From positions 25,136,979 through 25,200,978 of the forward strand of contig NC_064762.1 of NCBI RefSeq assembly GCF_011397635.1: a stretch of DNA of 64,000 bases, read 5' to 3'. A program made the translations under genes and the position numbers. Positions 48,155 to 62,268 of the stretch are shown here, in pieces. The stretch comes from Epinephelus fuscoguttatus. Taxonomy: Eukaryota; Chordata; Actinopteri; Perciformes; Serranidae. Each line of letters starts with the position of its first letter. Position 1 is the first letter of the stretch. The notes beneath the pieces were generated by a model. That model was not told the origin of the DNA and made no database searches. It was given only the letters and a program-made list of their open reading frames with translations.

Positions 48155-49779
48155 AATTCCCACAGGTGATCAGTATCACTGTTTCATCTTGTCTCATAAG
48201 AACGACTTCATTCATGGTTCTGATGGTTCTTTAACATGAACATGCTCGTGGCTGGATAGAAAAAGCCAGAGTTGACTGCACTAGTAAATAAGGAGAAAAC
48301 AGGAAAGCACATACACTGCCACACGCTTCTAGTAGGTAAGAGGAATTGCTTTTGTGTGTGTCTGTACATTGTTGTAAGGAAAACACCAGTTTATCTTTAA
48401 GTGACTAATTATTGTTCCATTTCCCGTGTTTATATTTGCTGCTCCAACATCGTGCTTCAATTTGCACAAACAAATGTTGGCTAATTTTTAACAATAATGA
48501 TCAAACCATCTGTGGATTAAAGGAAAAGTACGAAACTATTATGTGTTTGTGTTGTGTATGAGCCGTTCTTGGATAACGACATGGAAAAATCACCCAGTGT
48601 CAAACACTCCACTGAGTCTAATTGTGCTTTTCTGAAGTTGTCTCCGGATCCTAATTAGTTAAAAGGAAACGTCTGTCGTTTTAATGGACTTTAATTGCTC
48701 TGTATGGACACTGCTGTCAGATGGCTGCATAGAAAATCCTCTTTGTTTGCTCTTTTCAGTGGACTGTATTGCAGCCCCCTGGGCGCTCAACAGGCTCATC
48801 CCTGTTTCTGTTGATATGTCTTCCCCCAAAGGAACACGAGCAGAAAGCTCAGTGCCGTCTTATTAGAGCAGAGCTCAGATTTCTTCATATTTAGGAGCGA
48901 TTCTCACAGCCCGTCACATAAAGCCCATTTTAACAGCTCCCAAGTGAGCGGTAATTTAGCAATATTGCCACGGCTGTTGGCTTTGTAGCATCGTGCTTCA
49001 CTGTGTTATTAACTGTAGTTTAAAAGTGTAAAATGTTTGGTTTCATGTTACCTAGTGTCTGTTGGTTGATTTGAATTTTATAAACCAGCAGGATTTGATA
49101 TGTGTATTTAGAGACCATTAGTCAAATTAGGGTTGTACCAACATGTTGGCCTCATGTTAATTAACAAACCTCAACCAGTTGCTTTGTTGCCCTCCTGAAA
49201 TGATTCAGTTTCTCTTTTTACAACACTGGCATACAAATGAACTGGAAAGCATGTAAATGAGATTTGACTTCCTTTGTACATTTTGTGTTTTTTTTTATCA
49301 TCCACTTATGTTTTGGTAAATTTTGAATGCCTATTGTGGGTTTCATAATGGTTTAAAGCTGCATTAATCAATATTTTAATGGTAAGAAAAAGTGGTTGCT
49401 AATAGTGGTTATTGAACAGAGAAATATCAGCCACCTTTGCAGCTCTTCCCAAATCTATGGCGCATTTTAGTGTTTTTCAGCTCTTTGTTTTGGTTTTACG
49501 GCCCACAGCTTTACTGTTTTGGTTCAGTCTCCCAACTTTTATTGGTGTTCTTTTCAGCAGCTGTTTTCTGTGATAAAGCTCCAACATCCTACCATGTGCT
49601 ACATCTAACAACAACCAGAGTTAGCGAGTATTTGGTGAACACACTGGAGCCTTTAACACTGAAATATCCAGATATAACACCAACAATTAATGCAGTGAGA
49701 CCTTTATGCTTTGTGCTTATCCTTAGTTTCTGTCATGTATATAGATACAGTGTCAGATATTCATATTAATTGGGCCAAA

Positions 49780-50012
49780 GTTTCAAATAATAAGGTGAAT
49801 GTATGTAAAAGTAATCCCTGGTGTCAGCACGTGATGGATTTCTTTGTATGGTCATCTACTCCAGGCCCGCTACTGCAAGTGTTTACATTACGTAGCCTAC
49901 ACTGCTACATGTAGCTACATGCTAACATATAGGGAAAGCTTGATTGCCGTTGTCATCCAGTTGTAAAAATTTTGGTTAAGAAGCTTCTATCTGTGATTTT
50001 TCGTGGTGGAAA
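49780..50012. repeat. Dispersed repeat copy, paired with 50,580-50,790
   Basis: The words actgctacatgtagctacat and gtgatttttc occur in the same order at about 49,900-50,000 and 50,605-50,750, on either side of the element at 50,014-50,563. They are two copies of one repeat or a local duplication. Confidence 0.5.
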
Positions 50013-50013
50013 G

Positions 50014-50563
50014 TAGGGCTGGCGATATGACTAAAATGTTATCACAATAAAAATTGATTGATATAGATAATTATCAATACAAATGTCAAATCATTATTTC
50101 TTCCAAGTTTAAAGGCTGATTTAATTCAATGGGTTAATTGTGGTTTCAATTATTTTTTATTGTCAGAACTGACGGACATTTCCCAAACAGCAGAACATTT
50201 CACAAACCTATGGTAGATTAAAACCGCTATAAACAAAATAATGTTAATAAATAAATAAATAAATAAATGAAATAGACAGAGAAATTTCCGTGGTCAAAGC
50301 AGTCATACTCATGATAACTTCATAACCATGTTGAATGTTGTTGTGATGCTAGAACGTTACCATACGCATTAGTGGCTGGTCTTGTCGTCTTTATCTACGG
50401 CTACTGCTAACTTCTCCTTCTCCTTCTTCTGGTTAATGGCGGGTGGCAGTTAGCGTTTAAGATGCCTTACTGCCCCCCTCTATGTATGGCTGGTTTTATT
50501 ATGTCAAGGATTTTTTGAACATGTATTATATCTCTATTGGTATTGTTTTATTGCCCAACCCTA
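50014..50563. mobile_element. MITE of the TAGGGCTGGCGATAT type (550 bp)
   Basis: Begins TAGGGCTGGCGATATG and ends ATTGCCCAACCCTA, inverted with few differences. It contains an (ataa)n run at about 50,247-50,270. No coding frame; no clear target duplication. Confidence 0.65.
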
Positions 50564-52321
50564 GTATGCTGTACTTCGTTACAGTCAATCCTCAGCTGCA
50601 AGTACACTGCTACATGTAGCTACATGCTAACGCCAGGGACACCTGTAACCTTGGTTGCCGATGTTATTTATTTCTCCACGATTTCAGATCACATTTCTGC
50701 CGGAACATGTCCTGGCTGTGTTTACAAGCTCTTATTGGTGATTTTTCACGGCAAAATGTGCCGAAGTTCCTTGTTACGTTGATTCCCCTGGCTGCAATGA
50801 CAGTGCAGAGACGCTGAGATGCAGAAAAGTTGACCAATCACAGCAATTTGGGCTTTTTCAGGAGGGAGGCTCAAAGAGACAGAGGGTGAATCTATACACG
50901 TGTTCCAGCACAGACAGTATGAAAAGTATGAACCTGAAAATGAGTATAACAGGTCCCCTCTAAGTGTTTCAGGGGCTTGTAGGTATGGAAAAATTGATGC
51001 AATTCTGGGAAGAACACTTTTGAATACAGTTTCCTGCTAAGGAAAACATGCACAAGGTGTTGATAATATAACAAAAATATTTCTTATCAGTAACAAATGT
51101 ATTTAGTATTGTTTTTTATTATCAGCCTTTAATGAAAACCCACATTTGTCAAGCTGTTAATTAGGCCTAAGCCTTGCTGATGGATCTGAAATAATCTAAT
51201 CTGTGGTATTCAATAGCTTTTAAATACTAGCTGATTAAGTGCTGTATATTAATCAGCACAAAGTCTGATAAGGTATCCTTAAATCAGCCAAGTATATTTG
51301 TGTTTTTGCCAGATATCCAGGAGTGGGCACTGACAATCTGTGCAGGGCTCGCTCGTGTTTTTCCAGGAAGTTTTGAGACCATTTTTAACTCCAGATGAGT
51401 GTTTAAGCAGCTAACTGTTTTTATAGGATTGTTGTGTTTTTTTTGTTTCTCACGCCATTAGAGAGTTAGAGAGTGTTGCTGCGCCGTGTCTCTCTCCCCT
51501 TCTCTTGTAGCGTAAATGCCAAAGGTGTTCCTGTGAGTTGTTTGACTCGTATCTCTCGTCTCTGTGTTTTGCCCACATTGTCAGATTAGTCATGCCGTAC
51601 AGCAAGAGGCTGCCGCTCTCCAGAGGATACTTAATTGTACGTGGGAGGCGATGCTTTCAAGAGTCGTTTTTCTGGCCAATTAAGGTAGCCGTGAAATCAG
51701 GAATCTGCCACAGAAACCTCCCTTTTCCTCTTAAGTTGTTATAGAATACTTACTACTGTGGAGCTTATTTCACTGTCACTTTTTGTATCCAAGGCGTTGA
51801 AGTGTTGATGTATTCTGACTGTTGTATTGGTGCAACTGGGCAGAATGTGAAGGTGAGAAGCGTGTGCAGAATATTTGTATTTTCGGACAGAAATGGCCTA
51901 AAGCAATGTTTTCCCAACCTTTGTAATGTATCAAGATTCAATATCTCAGAGCAGAGAGGCTGTCAGAGTGATGTAGGAGTTAGATGTGAGTGAGATTATG
52001 AGTTAATTTTACTACATTTTAATCAAATAAATACAATAAGCAGGATGTGATAAAGTACAGGGATGCTGCCTGTCAGAAGAAGAGCCTGTCTGATCATGTT
52101 GCCAGCCACTGTTGTCAGAAGAGCTGAGCACATAACCTAAACAACCTAAAACAAAACTGTATAAATATATATCTGTGTGGGTGGGGATTGTTTTGTTCTA
52201 CCTGACATTAAAAGGCAGAGAGCATTGAAGTTTTGTTGAAGTGAGAACAAGTCAGTTTGAAAGAAGATGCTCAGACGATTAGTTGATCGATTCATTGGTC
52301 TATCAATTAACAGTCTGAATA

Positions 52322-53527
52322 TTATTAGGTAGGCCTACACCTTGCTAGTACTGGGTTGGACCCCTTTGCCTTCAGGACTGCCTTGATTCTTGGTGGCATA
52401 GATTCAACAAGGTGCTGGAAACATTCCTCAGAGATTTTAGTCCATATTGACATGATAGCATCACACAGTTGCTGCAGATTTGTCGGCTGCACATCCATGA
52501 TGTGAATCTCCCGTTCCACCACATCCAAAAGGTGCTTGAGATCTGGTGACTGTGGAGGCCATTGGAGTACAGTGAACTCATTGTCATGTTCAAGAAACCA
52601 GTTTGAGATGATTTGAGCTTTGTGACGTGGTGCGTTATGCTGCTGGAAGTAGCCATCAGAAGATGTGTACACTGTGGTCATAAAGGGATGGACACAGTCA
52701 GCAACAATACTCAGGTAGGCTGTGGTGTTTGAACCATGCTCAGTTGGTACTAAGGGGCCCAAAGTGTGCCAAGAAAATATCTCCCACACCATTACACCAC
52801 CACCACCACCAGCCTGAACCGTTGATACAAGGCAGGATGGATCCATGCTTTCATGTTGTTTACACCAAACTCTGACCCTACCATCTGAATGTGGCAGCAG
52901 AAATCCAGACTCATCAGACCAGGCAACGTTTTTTCCAATCTTCTATTGTCCAGTTTTGGTGAGTCTGTGTGAACTGTAGCCTCAGTTTCCTGGTGTTAGC
53001 TGACAGGAGTGGCACCTGGTGTGGTCTTCTGCTGCTGTAGCCCATCTGCTTCAAGGTTCGATGTGTTGTTGGTTCAGAGATGGTCTTCTGCAGACCTTGG
53101 ATGTAACGAGTGGTTATTTGAGTTACTGTTGCCTTTCTATCATCTTGAACCAGTCTGGCCATTCTCCTCTGACCTCTGGCATCAACAAGGCATTTTCACC
53201 CAGAGAACTGCTGCTCACTGGATATTTTCTCTTTCTCGGACCATCCTCTGTAAACCCTAGAGATGGTTGTGTGTGAAAATCCCAGTCAATCAGCAGTTTC
53301 TGAAATACTCAGACCAGCCTGTCTGGCACCAATAACCATGCCACGTTCAGAGTCACTTAAATCGCTTTTCTTTCTCATTCTAATGCTCCGTTTGAACTTC
53401 AGCAGGTCGTCTTGACCACGTCTACATGCCTAAATGTGTCGAGTTGCTGCCACATGATTGACTGATTAGTTATTGGTGTTAATGAGCAGTTGAACAGGTG
53501 TACCTAATAAAGTGGCCAGTGAGTGCA
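52322..53527 (-). pseudogene. Decayed Tc1-like transposon, same family as 22,823-23,878
   Basis: Nearly full length (about 1.2 kb), with the right terminal sequence (reverse complement of taataaagtggccagtgagtg) and an interrupted left one. Transposase on the minus strand is broken by stops in the N-terminal part (including the TGA shared with the other copy), an extra A in an A-run near 52,930 that shifts the frame, His in place of the second catalytic Asp (FQQHNAPRH), and a 12-nt loss just before the catalytic Glu. The first Asp (WSDES) remains. Non-functional. Confidence 0.9.
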
Positions 53528-53989
53528 TGTGTTGATAATTTTTTTTCATGCCAAAATTATCAATAAATAAACAATTGCTCCACCTTTTCAGATGTATAAA
53601 TATGCTGCTTCTCTTTGTTGTCCATTATAGTAAACTGAATATAGCTGGGTTTTGGACTGTCAGATAAATTAAGGAATTTGAGCTTATCAACTTTAATTAC
53701 TTTGTGATGTTTTATTTAATTAACATTTAATTGAGAAAAATGGCAAATCTGTTGATAAGAGGTGGAGGATATGGCCAAAATCTTCTCTCATAGTATCAGT
53801 AACTTTGTATCAGTAGCAGTATAAATCACAATATAGTAGTTACTTTGTAAAGTCAATTACAAAATGGTTTAAATAACCATACTGTACCTCATTACGTCTT
53901 ACTATTGTCTTCTTTTATTTTGAGCTAAAAAAAACAAACAACTGCCTTACATGAGACAACACCACAGTTGAAAGCAAAATTTTCTAAAA

Positions 53990-54250
53990 TGGAAGCTTTA
54001 ATGTTCCCAAGGACAATAATGTTTCAAGTGTTACAACTTCACTGTCCTCCATGTCTGCCTAAATCTGTGGTTTCAAGTTTGTAAAAAACACACTTTATTT
54101 TTTCACACTTTACACTTTATTAAGTACAGTGAATTTCCAGCAGAGAGCTTTTATTTTGAAGTGCTGTTTCCTGCTGTAGAGTGAGTGACTAACGGACAGC
54201 TACTTGAGAGAGACAGCAAACTAGCTCGAGGGCATGGGCAAACACAAGTA
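53990..54250. repeat. Older dispersed repeat, unoccupied counterpart of the 5.9-6.4 kb locus
   Basis: The reverse complement of 54,175-54,250 reads catacttg ... cGAGCTAGTttgctgtctctc ... gtcactcactctac, as do 5,965-5,987 plus 6,346-6,400 once the MITE between them is ignored. The rest of the repeat upstream is too diverged to bound. Confidence 0.65.
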
Positions 54251-57200
54251 TGATGCTGAATATACACTGCTCGAAAACACCTAGTCAGTTAAACTTCAGG
54301 GATATCAATGTGTCCATTTAGGAAGCACAAGTGATTGTGAATCAGTTTCACCTGCTTTGGTGCAAATGAAAATTACAAAATGACATTGGAGAGGGAAAAG
54401 CAAGACAACCCCCAAAAAGGAAAAGGTTTTACATGTGGTGGCTACAGACAGTTGCTCTCTCCTTATCCCTACTGACTGATTCTTCTCTAGTTTTGTGTTC
54501 TGCCAGCACAAATGGAGCTGAAACTGTCAGAGTTTTTGGCAGACAGTGTACGCGAGGCTGGACAGATAATAAAACAAATCACCATCATTATCCTCTTCCT
54601 GTCCGGGAGAGTGGAAATACACCTGTCAACACCTTTAACACAGGCTGTGTTCAAGACCTCTAATTTGCGACCCACAACTCTGATCTTTTTTCAGCTATTA
54701 GAATGTGAAAACAAAGTGGAAAATAAAATAGGGTCTGATTGTCAGTATGCTGTGACAGAAAACACCTTCAAGAGCTGCTGTTGCTTCACAACTCCACTGT
54801 CAGGCATATCAGATAAAAAGAATCAAACGGCTCACCAGTAAGCCAGGCCACTGAGGCTAACCAGCATGTAAAGCTTTTGCAAGAAATCCTCAAAGTGCTC
54901 AGATAAAATGGAAATTTAGACATTCACAAGGCAAATTTCATCCACTGATGAAGATCACGTCATGTGATTGAAAGCACCAGAACAACTACTTGAAGGGATA
55001 CTTTGCTGATTTTCAACCAGCTCTCTGTCATAACAATGTGGGTAGTATGTATTAATGAACTGTGCTACACTTCCCTGCTCATCTCATATCAGGGCTGTAG
55101 GCTACATAGGAGTCTTAAAATGTGGTCTTGTTGTGTTATTGGGAGCCAGAATAGAAGGAGTCATGGCTCAAAACTTACATTTGATCACATACCGCTACCG
55201 CTTGTCAACAAAAACAAAGACAACTATGGTTAAATGCGATAAGATGAAAAGACAGAGGCGATCATCAAAAATGCTCACATGTGCAGAGCACACTTCATAT
55301 CAGGTTATGGAAAAAGTATTTCCTGTTGTAAGGATGAATAACGTTATGTGTATTAAGGGTTATCATGTCCACCTCATCAGAAACTGGGGAGGTATTAAGA
55401 GGAATATTAGATTTCTCTGTAACGCTAACTCTTTAGCTCATTAGCTAATGTTAGCTTTGGAAACCGTTCAAGTGTCATCCTCCTTTGTAAGATTGGCATA
55501 GTAATCAACCACAAAGCTTCCTGTGACATCATCCATCCACTGAGTGAGAGCATACGGGTCGGCCAGTCTGGTCCAGTTGGTCAGTGTTTACTCTTTCAAG
55601 CACACTCGCAGTCCGGAGAGTGAGTGACCTGACGTGGTGTGGTTGTAAATTCAGTCTGATGCTCTACACTAAAATGAGAGTCCTGTTTGTTAAAGAAATG
55701 GAGCGTTATATTTCTATATGAATTAACGGTTAAGTTAATCACACATTAACTCCGCTAGGCGCTCTGCTGCTCTGAGAGTGCGGTGTTCTGGATAACTGAA
55801 TGATACATTTTGACAGTGCTCTGACTTTCTGAAAGGTCCAGTTTGTGCCAGAGTGCACTCCGACACTTGGAATAAGTATTTCTGAATGTACCACTCGCAC
55901 CATCTCCCTCTATATTGAAAACGAGCCAACAGAAATTGCTAGTGAGTGCTAGCTCATGTCTGTGGAGAATTGTTTTTCCTCCAGTTAAGCCCCGCCCACC
56001 AAAAAACATCATATTGTTGACTAACAGTAAAAGGGTCTACACAAAGAGTATACAAGCGGATCAAGAGAGAGGCCCGCCCCCCTCTCTCTCAAACTCAGAC
56101 CAAACTCTGATCCAACAGTAAAACTAAGCAGTGCTGAAATACAAACCAAGATTCTGCTACTGTTTTTCCTATTTCAAATATAAAATGTCCTCAAAAACAA
56201 ATATTAGTGCACTGTTTGGCTGTAATACGAGAATTTGTGAACAGAAAGTGGGCGCCATACTGTTTCCTGTATTGTGAAAATGGGGGCTAAAAAAATACTG
56301 TGATCATACAGTGAAACAAGGCAGTGCTAATCAAATATGTATTAAGATTCTATGACTGTGTTGCTCATTTCTCGCCTAAAACGTTTAAGATTTCTGTCTT
56401 ATGGTAATTAAAGACACTTGCTACTAGCCGGCAGCCATATTCTTTCCTGTGTCAAAAACAGCCAAACTCGCATGACATCATCCACCAGCAGGAGCGTTTA
56501 ATGGTCTGGTGCATCACAGTGCATTCTGGTAGATGTAGGTTTTCTCTCATCATGTAGCACCAATTTCAAAAGTATTTAAGTCTTTCTACTGCGGAGACAG
56601 CCTAGGTTTATAAAAAGACAATCTTTTGAGAATTTGTAATTGAAGCTGAGATAAGATTCTTCTGTAAGTGTTTGAAATGATAGTAATCAGAAATTGGTAG
56701 GTACATGGTGTGTGTTTAAGATTTTAACAGTAAAAACCTTTTAATCAACTCTGCCTCAAGAAGGTTAATTACAAAATATAATCAACCAATAAACTCTGAT
56801 GTGTTATTATAGGTCAAATAAGATGAGAGTTAATTGATCACTGGGAAAAATTCACAAGCATCCAGCAGTTTAATTAGCTATTAAATTAGCTTCACCTTTA
56901 CTCAGCTGCAACATTAGAATTATTTACACATTAAGGCATCAGTTATTATAATCCAATAATATGATAATATAATTATGAAATGGGCCATTCTGCTTAATGA
57001 GTGTCTTTACTTTTGGTTCTTTTTCTTTTCTGATGCTGGATGCAAATTTTGAATAATAAAAGTGCATGACTTTTATTTGTAAGAGGATGTTTCTGCACTG
57101 TAGTACTGCTAGTTTGATGTCAGTGAAAGATCTGAGTACTTCTTCCATCAGTGTAATAATGCTGCAGTCCATACATCCCACTCCTTCCAATCTTACATTT

Positions 57201-57399
57201 TGCCTCAGATGTTCTAGTGCAGAACCTGTCGCTGTTGTTTATATAATCTCCATTTATATAACCTCAGTTTGCTTATAATCCAATTTGACTTTTTCCTCTG
57301 TATCCGAATGCATTTGCTGCTGCAGCGACTCCCACAAGGAGCATTAAAGTTTTTATCCTTACTCTGTGTATATTAATTAATTCACACAACACAAATTAA

Positions 57400-58650
57400 G
57401 TGCACGGAGCTGGAAAATGTGAGCACAAGGTCCACAAGGACCTACACCTTTTTGGTGACTTTGCCTTGACGATCTATTTAGAAATGTATAATTGATTCAT
57501 CAGGACGTACAGTGGCTGACTGTGTGTGTTTGCAGAGGCTCTATTGAAAGCTGTACTGTACTCAGTGTGATGAGGAAAAATGGAGCCTGACAGGGAAATT
57601 ATGTAAACAGACTGTTTGATTTGAATCGAAGGTCATGATGATTTCTGTTGTTTCGTGGCCTCGTGGATGGCTATTATGTGGCCGCGCTGCTTGTCCAAAC
57701 ATCCCGAGTGCTTTTAGCATTCATGTGTTTTGATTGATTCTGATACACCTTCTATTATTACACCCAATGACGAGATTAACAGTGTCAGGAGGCAGCGGAC
57801 CTGCTATATGACATCCGGACTGAGGTTACTCAAGGATGAAGCATTGATGCTTTTGAAACTTGAAATATTTCAGGATCAGGTGCGTTTTAGAAGCTGCTTT
57901 TGTGCAGAAGGCTTTTCATCGGAGAGGAATTTTGTCAAAAAACGGGTGTATTGATTGATTTAAAAGCAAGGTGCCTTAAGGAATGAATCGCTGTTGACTG
58001 CTTTGTAACCCGAAGGTGACTTTATTTGTCAGGTCTCGTCTCCTCGCATTGTTGGGGGTTGATTGTGCTGTTGCTAGGGGTAATGCACACATGGTGCAAT
58101 TGCCTTGTTCCCTGTGTATGTATGTGTGTGTATGTGTGTGTGTGCATCCATGTGCCTATATGACTTGGGGGGATTGCTGGGCAGTTATTTACATCCTTAC
58201 ACGGTCATCTATCTGTACACATTAACACAGGGATCAATCCTGCTCCCCCGCAGCCGTGGTTTACCAGGTCGCTAATGGGCACCTATCAAGGCTCAATCAT
58301 AATGAGACTAAAGGAAATCGCATTAGAGCTTCAGTGATTCAGCTAACTAGATTGACAAACACAAGGACGTTTTCCTAACTGAGATGAATAGTCCCAATCA
58401 TGCCATTAATTCATATGTTCCGGTGTCGTTATGGATACTTGATTAGCCTCTGAGACTGGAGGAGACTGGCGTCAAAGCAGAGGAATGAGGCTGTTCACGT
58501 CCTGTCTGCTCGGCAAAAACAAATAGGAAACAAAGCATTACAGGTGGTTTCGTTTCCCCGCTAATGGTAATTATGATGAGGCCAGTGGAGGACGGTGTGA
58601 GGCCAAATAAAGCAGCAGGTGGGTCATAGACACTTCACTGAGATCCTCAC
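57400..58650. other. Transposon-poor intronic stretch
   Basis: No recognisable mobile element in about 1.25 kb, unlike its surroundings. A GT-rich run lies at 58,115-58,145. A candidate for conserved non-coding sequence only by the absence of repeats; no motif is claimed. Confidence 0.35.
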
Positions 58651-58744
58651 ACAGCAGCAACAGTCTATTCACTTTCATCCTTAAATACCTGCTCCATTGT
58701 TTGACTGTTAATACGTTGATATATGAGGGTCATGTGAGGGTTTG

Positions 58745-59756
58745 TCTCAGGGCTGCAGTTATTTTCATTATCCATTAAACTGCAGGTTAACTTCTCAGTT
58801 AATGCCAGGAAATAGTGAAAAAGTCCATCAAAATTTCCCAGAGTCGTCGGCCAACAATCTGACCAACAATCCAAAATCACAAAACATTAAATCTACGATC
58901 GTAAAAAAATATAGAAAGGCAGCAAAATGAATCTAAACAGTTACTTAAATTCCATTATTCCCTTATTGACAATTTTGCCATTTATTTTATCAATTAAACA
59001 GTTACTTGTTTGGTCTATATAATGTCAGAAAATAGTCAAAGATGGCCATAATAGTGTCCTAGAGCTGAAGTTGATGTTTTCAACTTCAAATTTGCCATCC
59101 AAATCCAATTCTATCAAGTTTGCTATGGAGCTGCAATGATTATTTGATTATTCAATTGAATAAAAACATGAATTTGTACCTGATAATTAATTAATCATTT
59201 AGGCTAAGTCATTTTTAAGACAAACATTCACATTCACAGTTCCAGCCTTTCAAATATGAGAATTTTTGAAAAGCTGGAACCGTCACTTTTCATGGTGTTG
59301 GATTTTAGTAATTTTTTATAAATCTATATCTGTATATATTTAGTTTTTTGACAGTTGTCAAACAAGACATGACATTTGATGATGTCACCACTGGAGCTGC
59401 AACAATTTATTGTTAATTAATCATTGCCAACTGTTAAATTAATTGCCAACTAATTTGGGAATAATTGATCTGTTTGAGTAATTTTTTTGAGAAAAACAAG
59501 TCAAAATGCTCTGATTTCAGTGTCTACAATATGAATACTTTATGGTTTCTTTACTTTTTTTATGACAGTAAACGGAATCTTTTTGGGTTGTGGATAAAAC
59601 GAGACATTTGAGGACGTCATCTTGGGCTTAGGAAACACTCATCAACATTTTTTTTGACCATTTTCTGCCATTTTATAGACCAAACAACTGATTTATTAAT
59701 CAAGAAAACAATTGACAGATTAAAAGAGAGTGAAAATAATCCTTAGCTGCAGCCCT
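58745..59756. repeat. Cluster of old gctgca/gattaat MITE copies
   Basis: Several partial copies of the same hAT-type family as 44,461-44,839 lie head to tail or nested. Starts are at about 58,748 (agggctgcagttattttcat), 59,127 (ggagctgcaatgattatt) and 59,392 (ggagctgcaacaattt). The last ends gctgcagcccta at 59,756 and is the most complete. Shared internal words include tagaccaaacaact / tttggtctata and agaaaatagt. Confidence 0.6.
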
Positions 59757-62268
59757 AGTTACCACCATCTAGGACAGTGATGCACATTTTAACTGTTTTC
59801 CAATGTTTTACAGGTCAGTCGGTTCATTGAGAAAATAATCTGCAAATGAATTGATGATAAAAACAGTCGTCAGCTGCAGAAAAGCTGCAATTCTTAATCT
59901 CGAACGAGGGAATTTTTGGCTGTTGCTCTTTAAAAATGACTTAAATAATTAATTGTCGAAATAGCTGCCTGTTCATTTTCTGGCAATCAACTAGTGGGTA
60001 GTCGTTTGAGCAGTAGCTCAGTTTTAAAACCTGCTTAGATAAAGCTCATAGTGTTTATACCTCTAAGACTACAGTGGTACGTACAAGTGTTGGGATGCCA
60101 GTCATGTGACTTGTCATCCCCATGGTTATTAATGATGGCTTAAATGAAATCATCTTACTCCTTGTACCTCCTATGTTTTCCTGAGTAGAAAATAAACACA
60201 CAACACCCCTGCACGCACTTAGTAAACCATATTTAAGATTCAGGATCAGTTTAATAACCTTTTTGTAGGTGTCAAAAAAAAAGTCAGCATTGTACAAAAT
60301 GTACTGCAGAGCTCCGAGTCTGAACTATAAAAGCACCGTTGACAAGTGATGAACCCCAGCACTTGTTCTGTGATTCATTGATATAGTAACTTGGCCACAT
60401 TTATGATTCAAGTGATAAAAATTTAACAGTGTTAGAATATATAATGTGATTGTACTGAACAGTAAGTTGACAGCTGCTCCTATGCACTGTTTAATTTCCT
60501 GCCATAATAGCCACATCAAACAGAATACATACTCACCCTGTATGGCTTTGACAAAACACGATCCTAAATGGGCGCACGGCCAGCTCTTTGATACGCTCTG
60601 TTTTTCCTTTTACTCCTTCAGCCTGGCAGAGTTGTCACAGTTTCTTCTCCCTGTCTTTCTCAGCTCTGTTCGTCTTCTCTCTGTTTCAAAGCGTTGGCTT
60701 CACACCTTCCCTCGCTGGCTTGCTCTTCCCCTCCCCTGCTCCCTCTCGCTGACTTTTTTTCCTCTGTGCTCCTCTCTCCAACGAGGTGAAAAACACACTT
60801 GCCAAATACAGGTAGGTCATCACACCGTCTCTCATCCTCATCAGTTGCTAAGTACGAGGTGCTTTGATGCGAACAAGTTTTTCAGCATCGTTGTCGTGCG
60901 CTGTATAGCTCCTGAATGGTCCGTTTTTCTCTCCGAGATGAGATGGTGAAAAGCAACAGCTGTTCAGCATCAGTGTCCATTTGACAGAGCAGCTTAGGCG
61001 CCTCGTTGGTGCTGTTCAGAGCTTTTTCACAGAAGGATGAATTACTGGAAACGGCTCCTGGTCCTCAGCAGGGATAATCACGTGAAGATCTCATCAAAGC
61101 TTTTTCTTCTTCACCAAAGATAAACTCAGCATCTTCTGGGAAATCGATAAAAAAAAGCAGAAAAAGTTGCAGTTTCTCACTCCTTGTGCAAAATTTTGAG
61201 CAACTCCGCTGGCAAGGAAAGCGGAGTAAAGCTTCTCCAATCCTCAAGGCTGCACAGATTGGATGACTTTTTGTCTCCTACCAGGCTTCTGCTCGCCACT
61301 TCTGATGAAGCTGCCCGGATGCACGTTTGAACTAACGTCCTCAACCAACACGCAGATTCAACCGTGAGCCACTATTAGGAGAAATTCCCACATGGCCGGA
61401 AGCTTCATCCTGTATCCGAGCACTGAGCAACGTGTAAAAGGAGGGAGGAAGAGGTGAGGAGGTGGAGGAGTAGGATGAAGTAGAGGAGGGGAGGAGCTGG
61501 AGGAGGAGTCGATGTGGGTGTCAGGGCTGACTGTTTGCCTTTGCATATGCAGTGCTCACAGCCATACGTCTTCATCAGAAGGGGGAATGCATTCACACAA
61601 CTGCTGGCTATGTCCCACTTCATGGTGACTCTGTTAATCCTCAGAGTGTGAACCCTCTTTAAAAGCAGTGAGAGTCAGTGTGGAGAGATTTGCAGAGTTT
61701 TTAAACTGCTTTCAGTTTACCAGGTAATCTCAGCTGCCTCTGTTGGCCTCACAGTGAGTGCTTTCACTGTGCGCCTTCTGTTTCTGTTGGTGTGACCTTC
61801 ACTGCTTAGATAAGCTTCTTTCTGTAGATGCAACAATGGAGGGAGCAAACAAATTAGTTTTTTTTTCTTCATAAGTAGCTGCACTGAAGTGAGAAATTAA
61901 TTTTCTCAGTGGCTGAAATGTAAATTCAGTGGGAAGCAGAGAGGAAGAGCGGATATCAGTAGTATAGCTCAGCCAATAAGGGATTTTTCATCATAAACTC
62001 ATGATGTATTGTGACTGAGATACATACTCAGCAGGATATTATACAGCTGAAAAGGTCTTTGCTGGACATTCATAATCATCAGCCCTTTTTACGCAGATAT
62101 CATGCTGTGGGGCTGCGACAAAGTCTCTTCTTCATGCTGCCTTTGCATTTTACATAGAACCAAACAACAGCGACATCATGCCACTCCATGTGTGACATTA
62201 GACAGCATGCCGGCGTCATGGTAGCAAGAGGTGTGAAGGGCGTGACATGTAACACCACGGCGTCAGCC

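Noticed and set aside
54433-55444. Overlapping short frames that might be AVEN exons
   Set aside because: No similarity to the remaining Aven sequence; the region resembles decayed repeats.
60446-60949. Open frame of 167 codons on the plus strand
   Set aside because: Composition follows a pyrimidine-rich stretch (serine, leucine, proline, phenylalanine). It has no domain, no flanking exon signals and no similarity to Aven exon 3.
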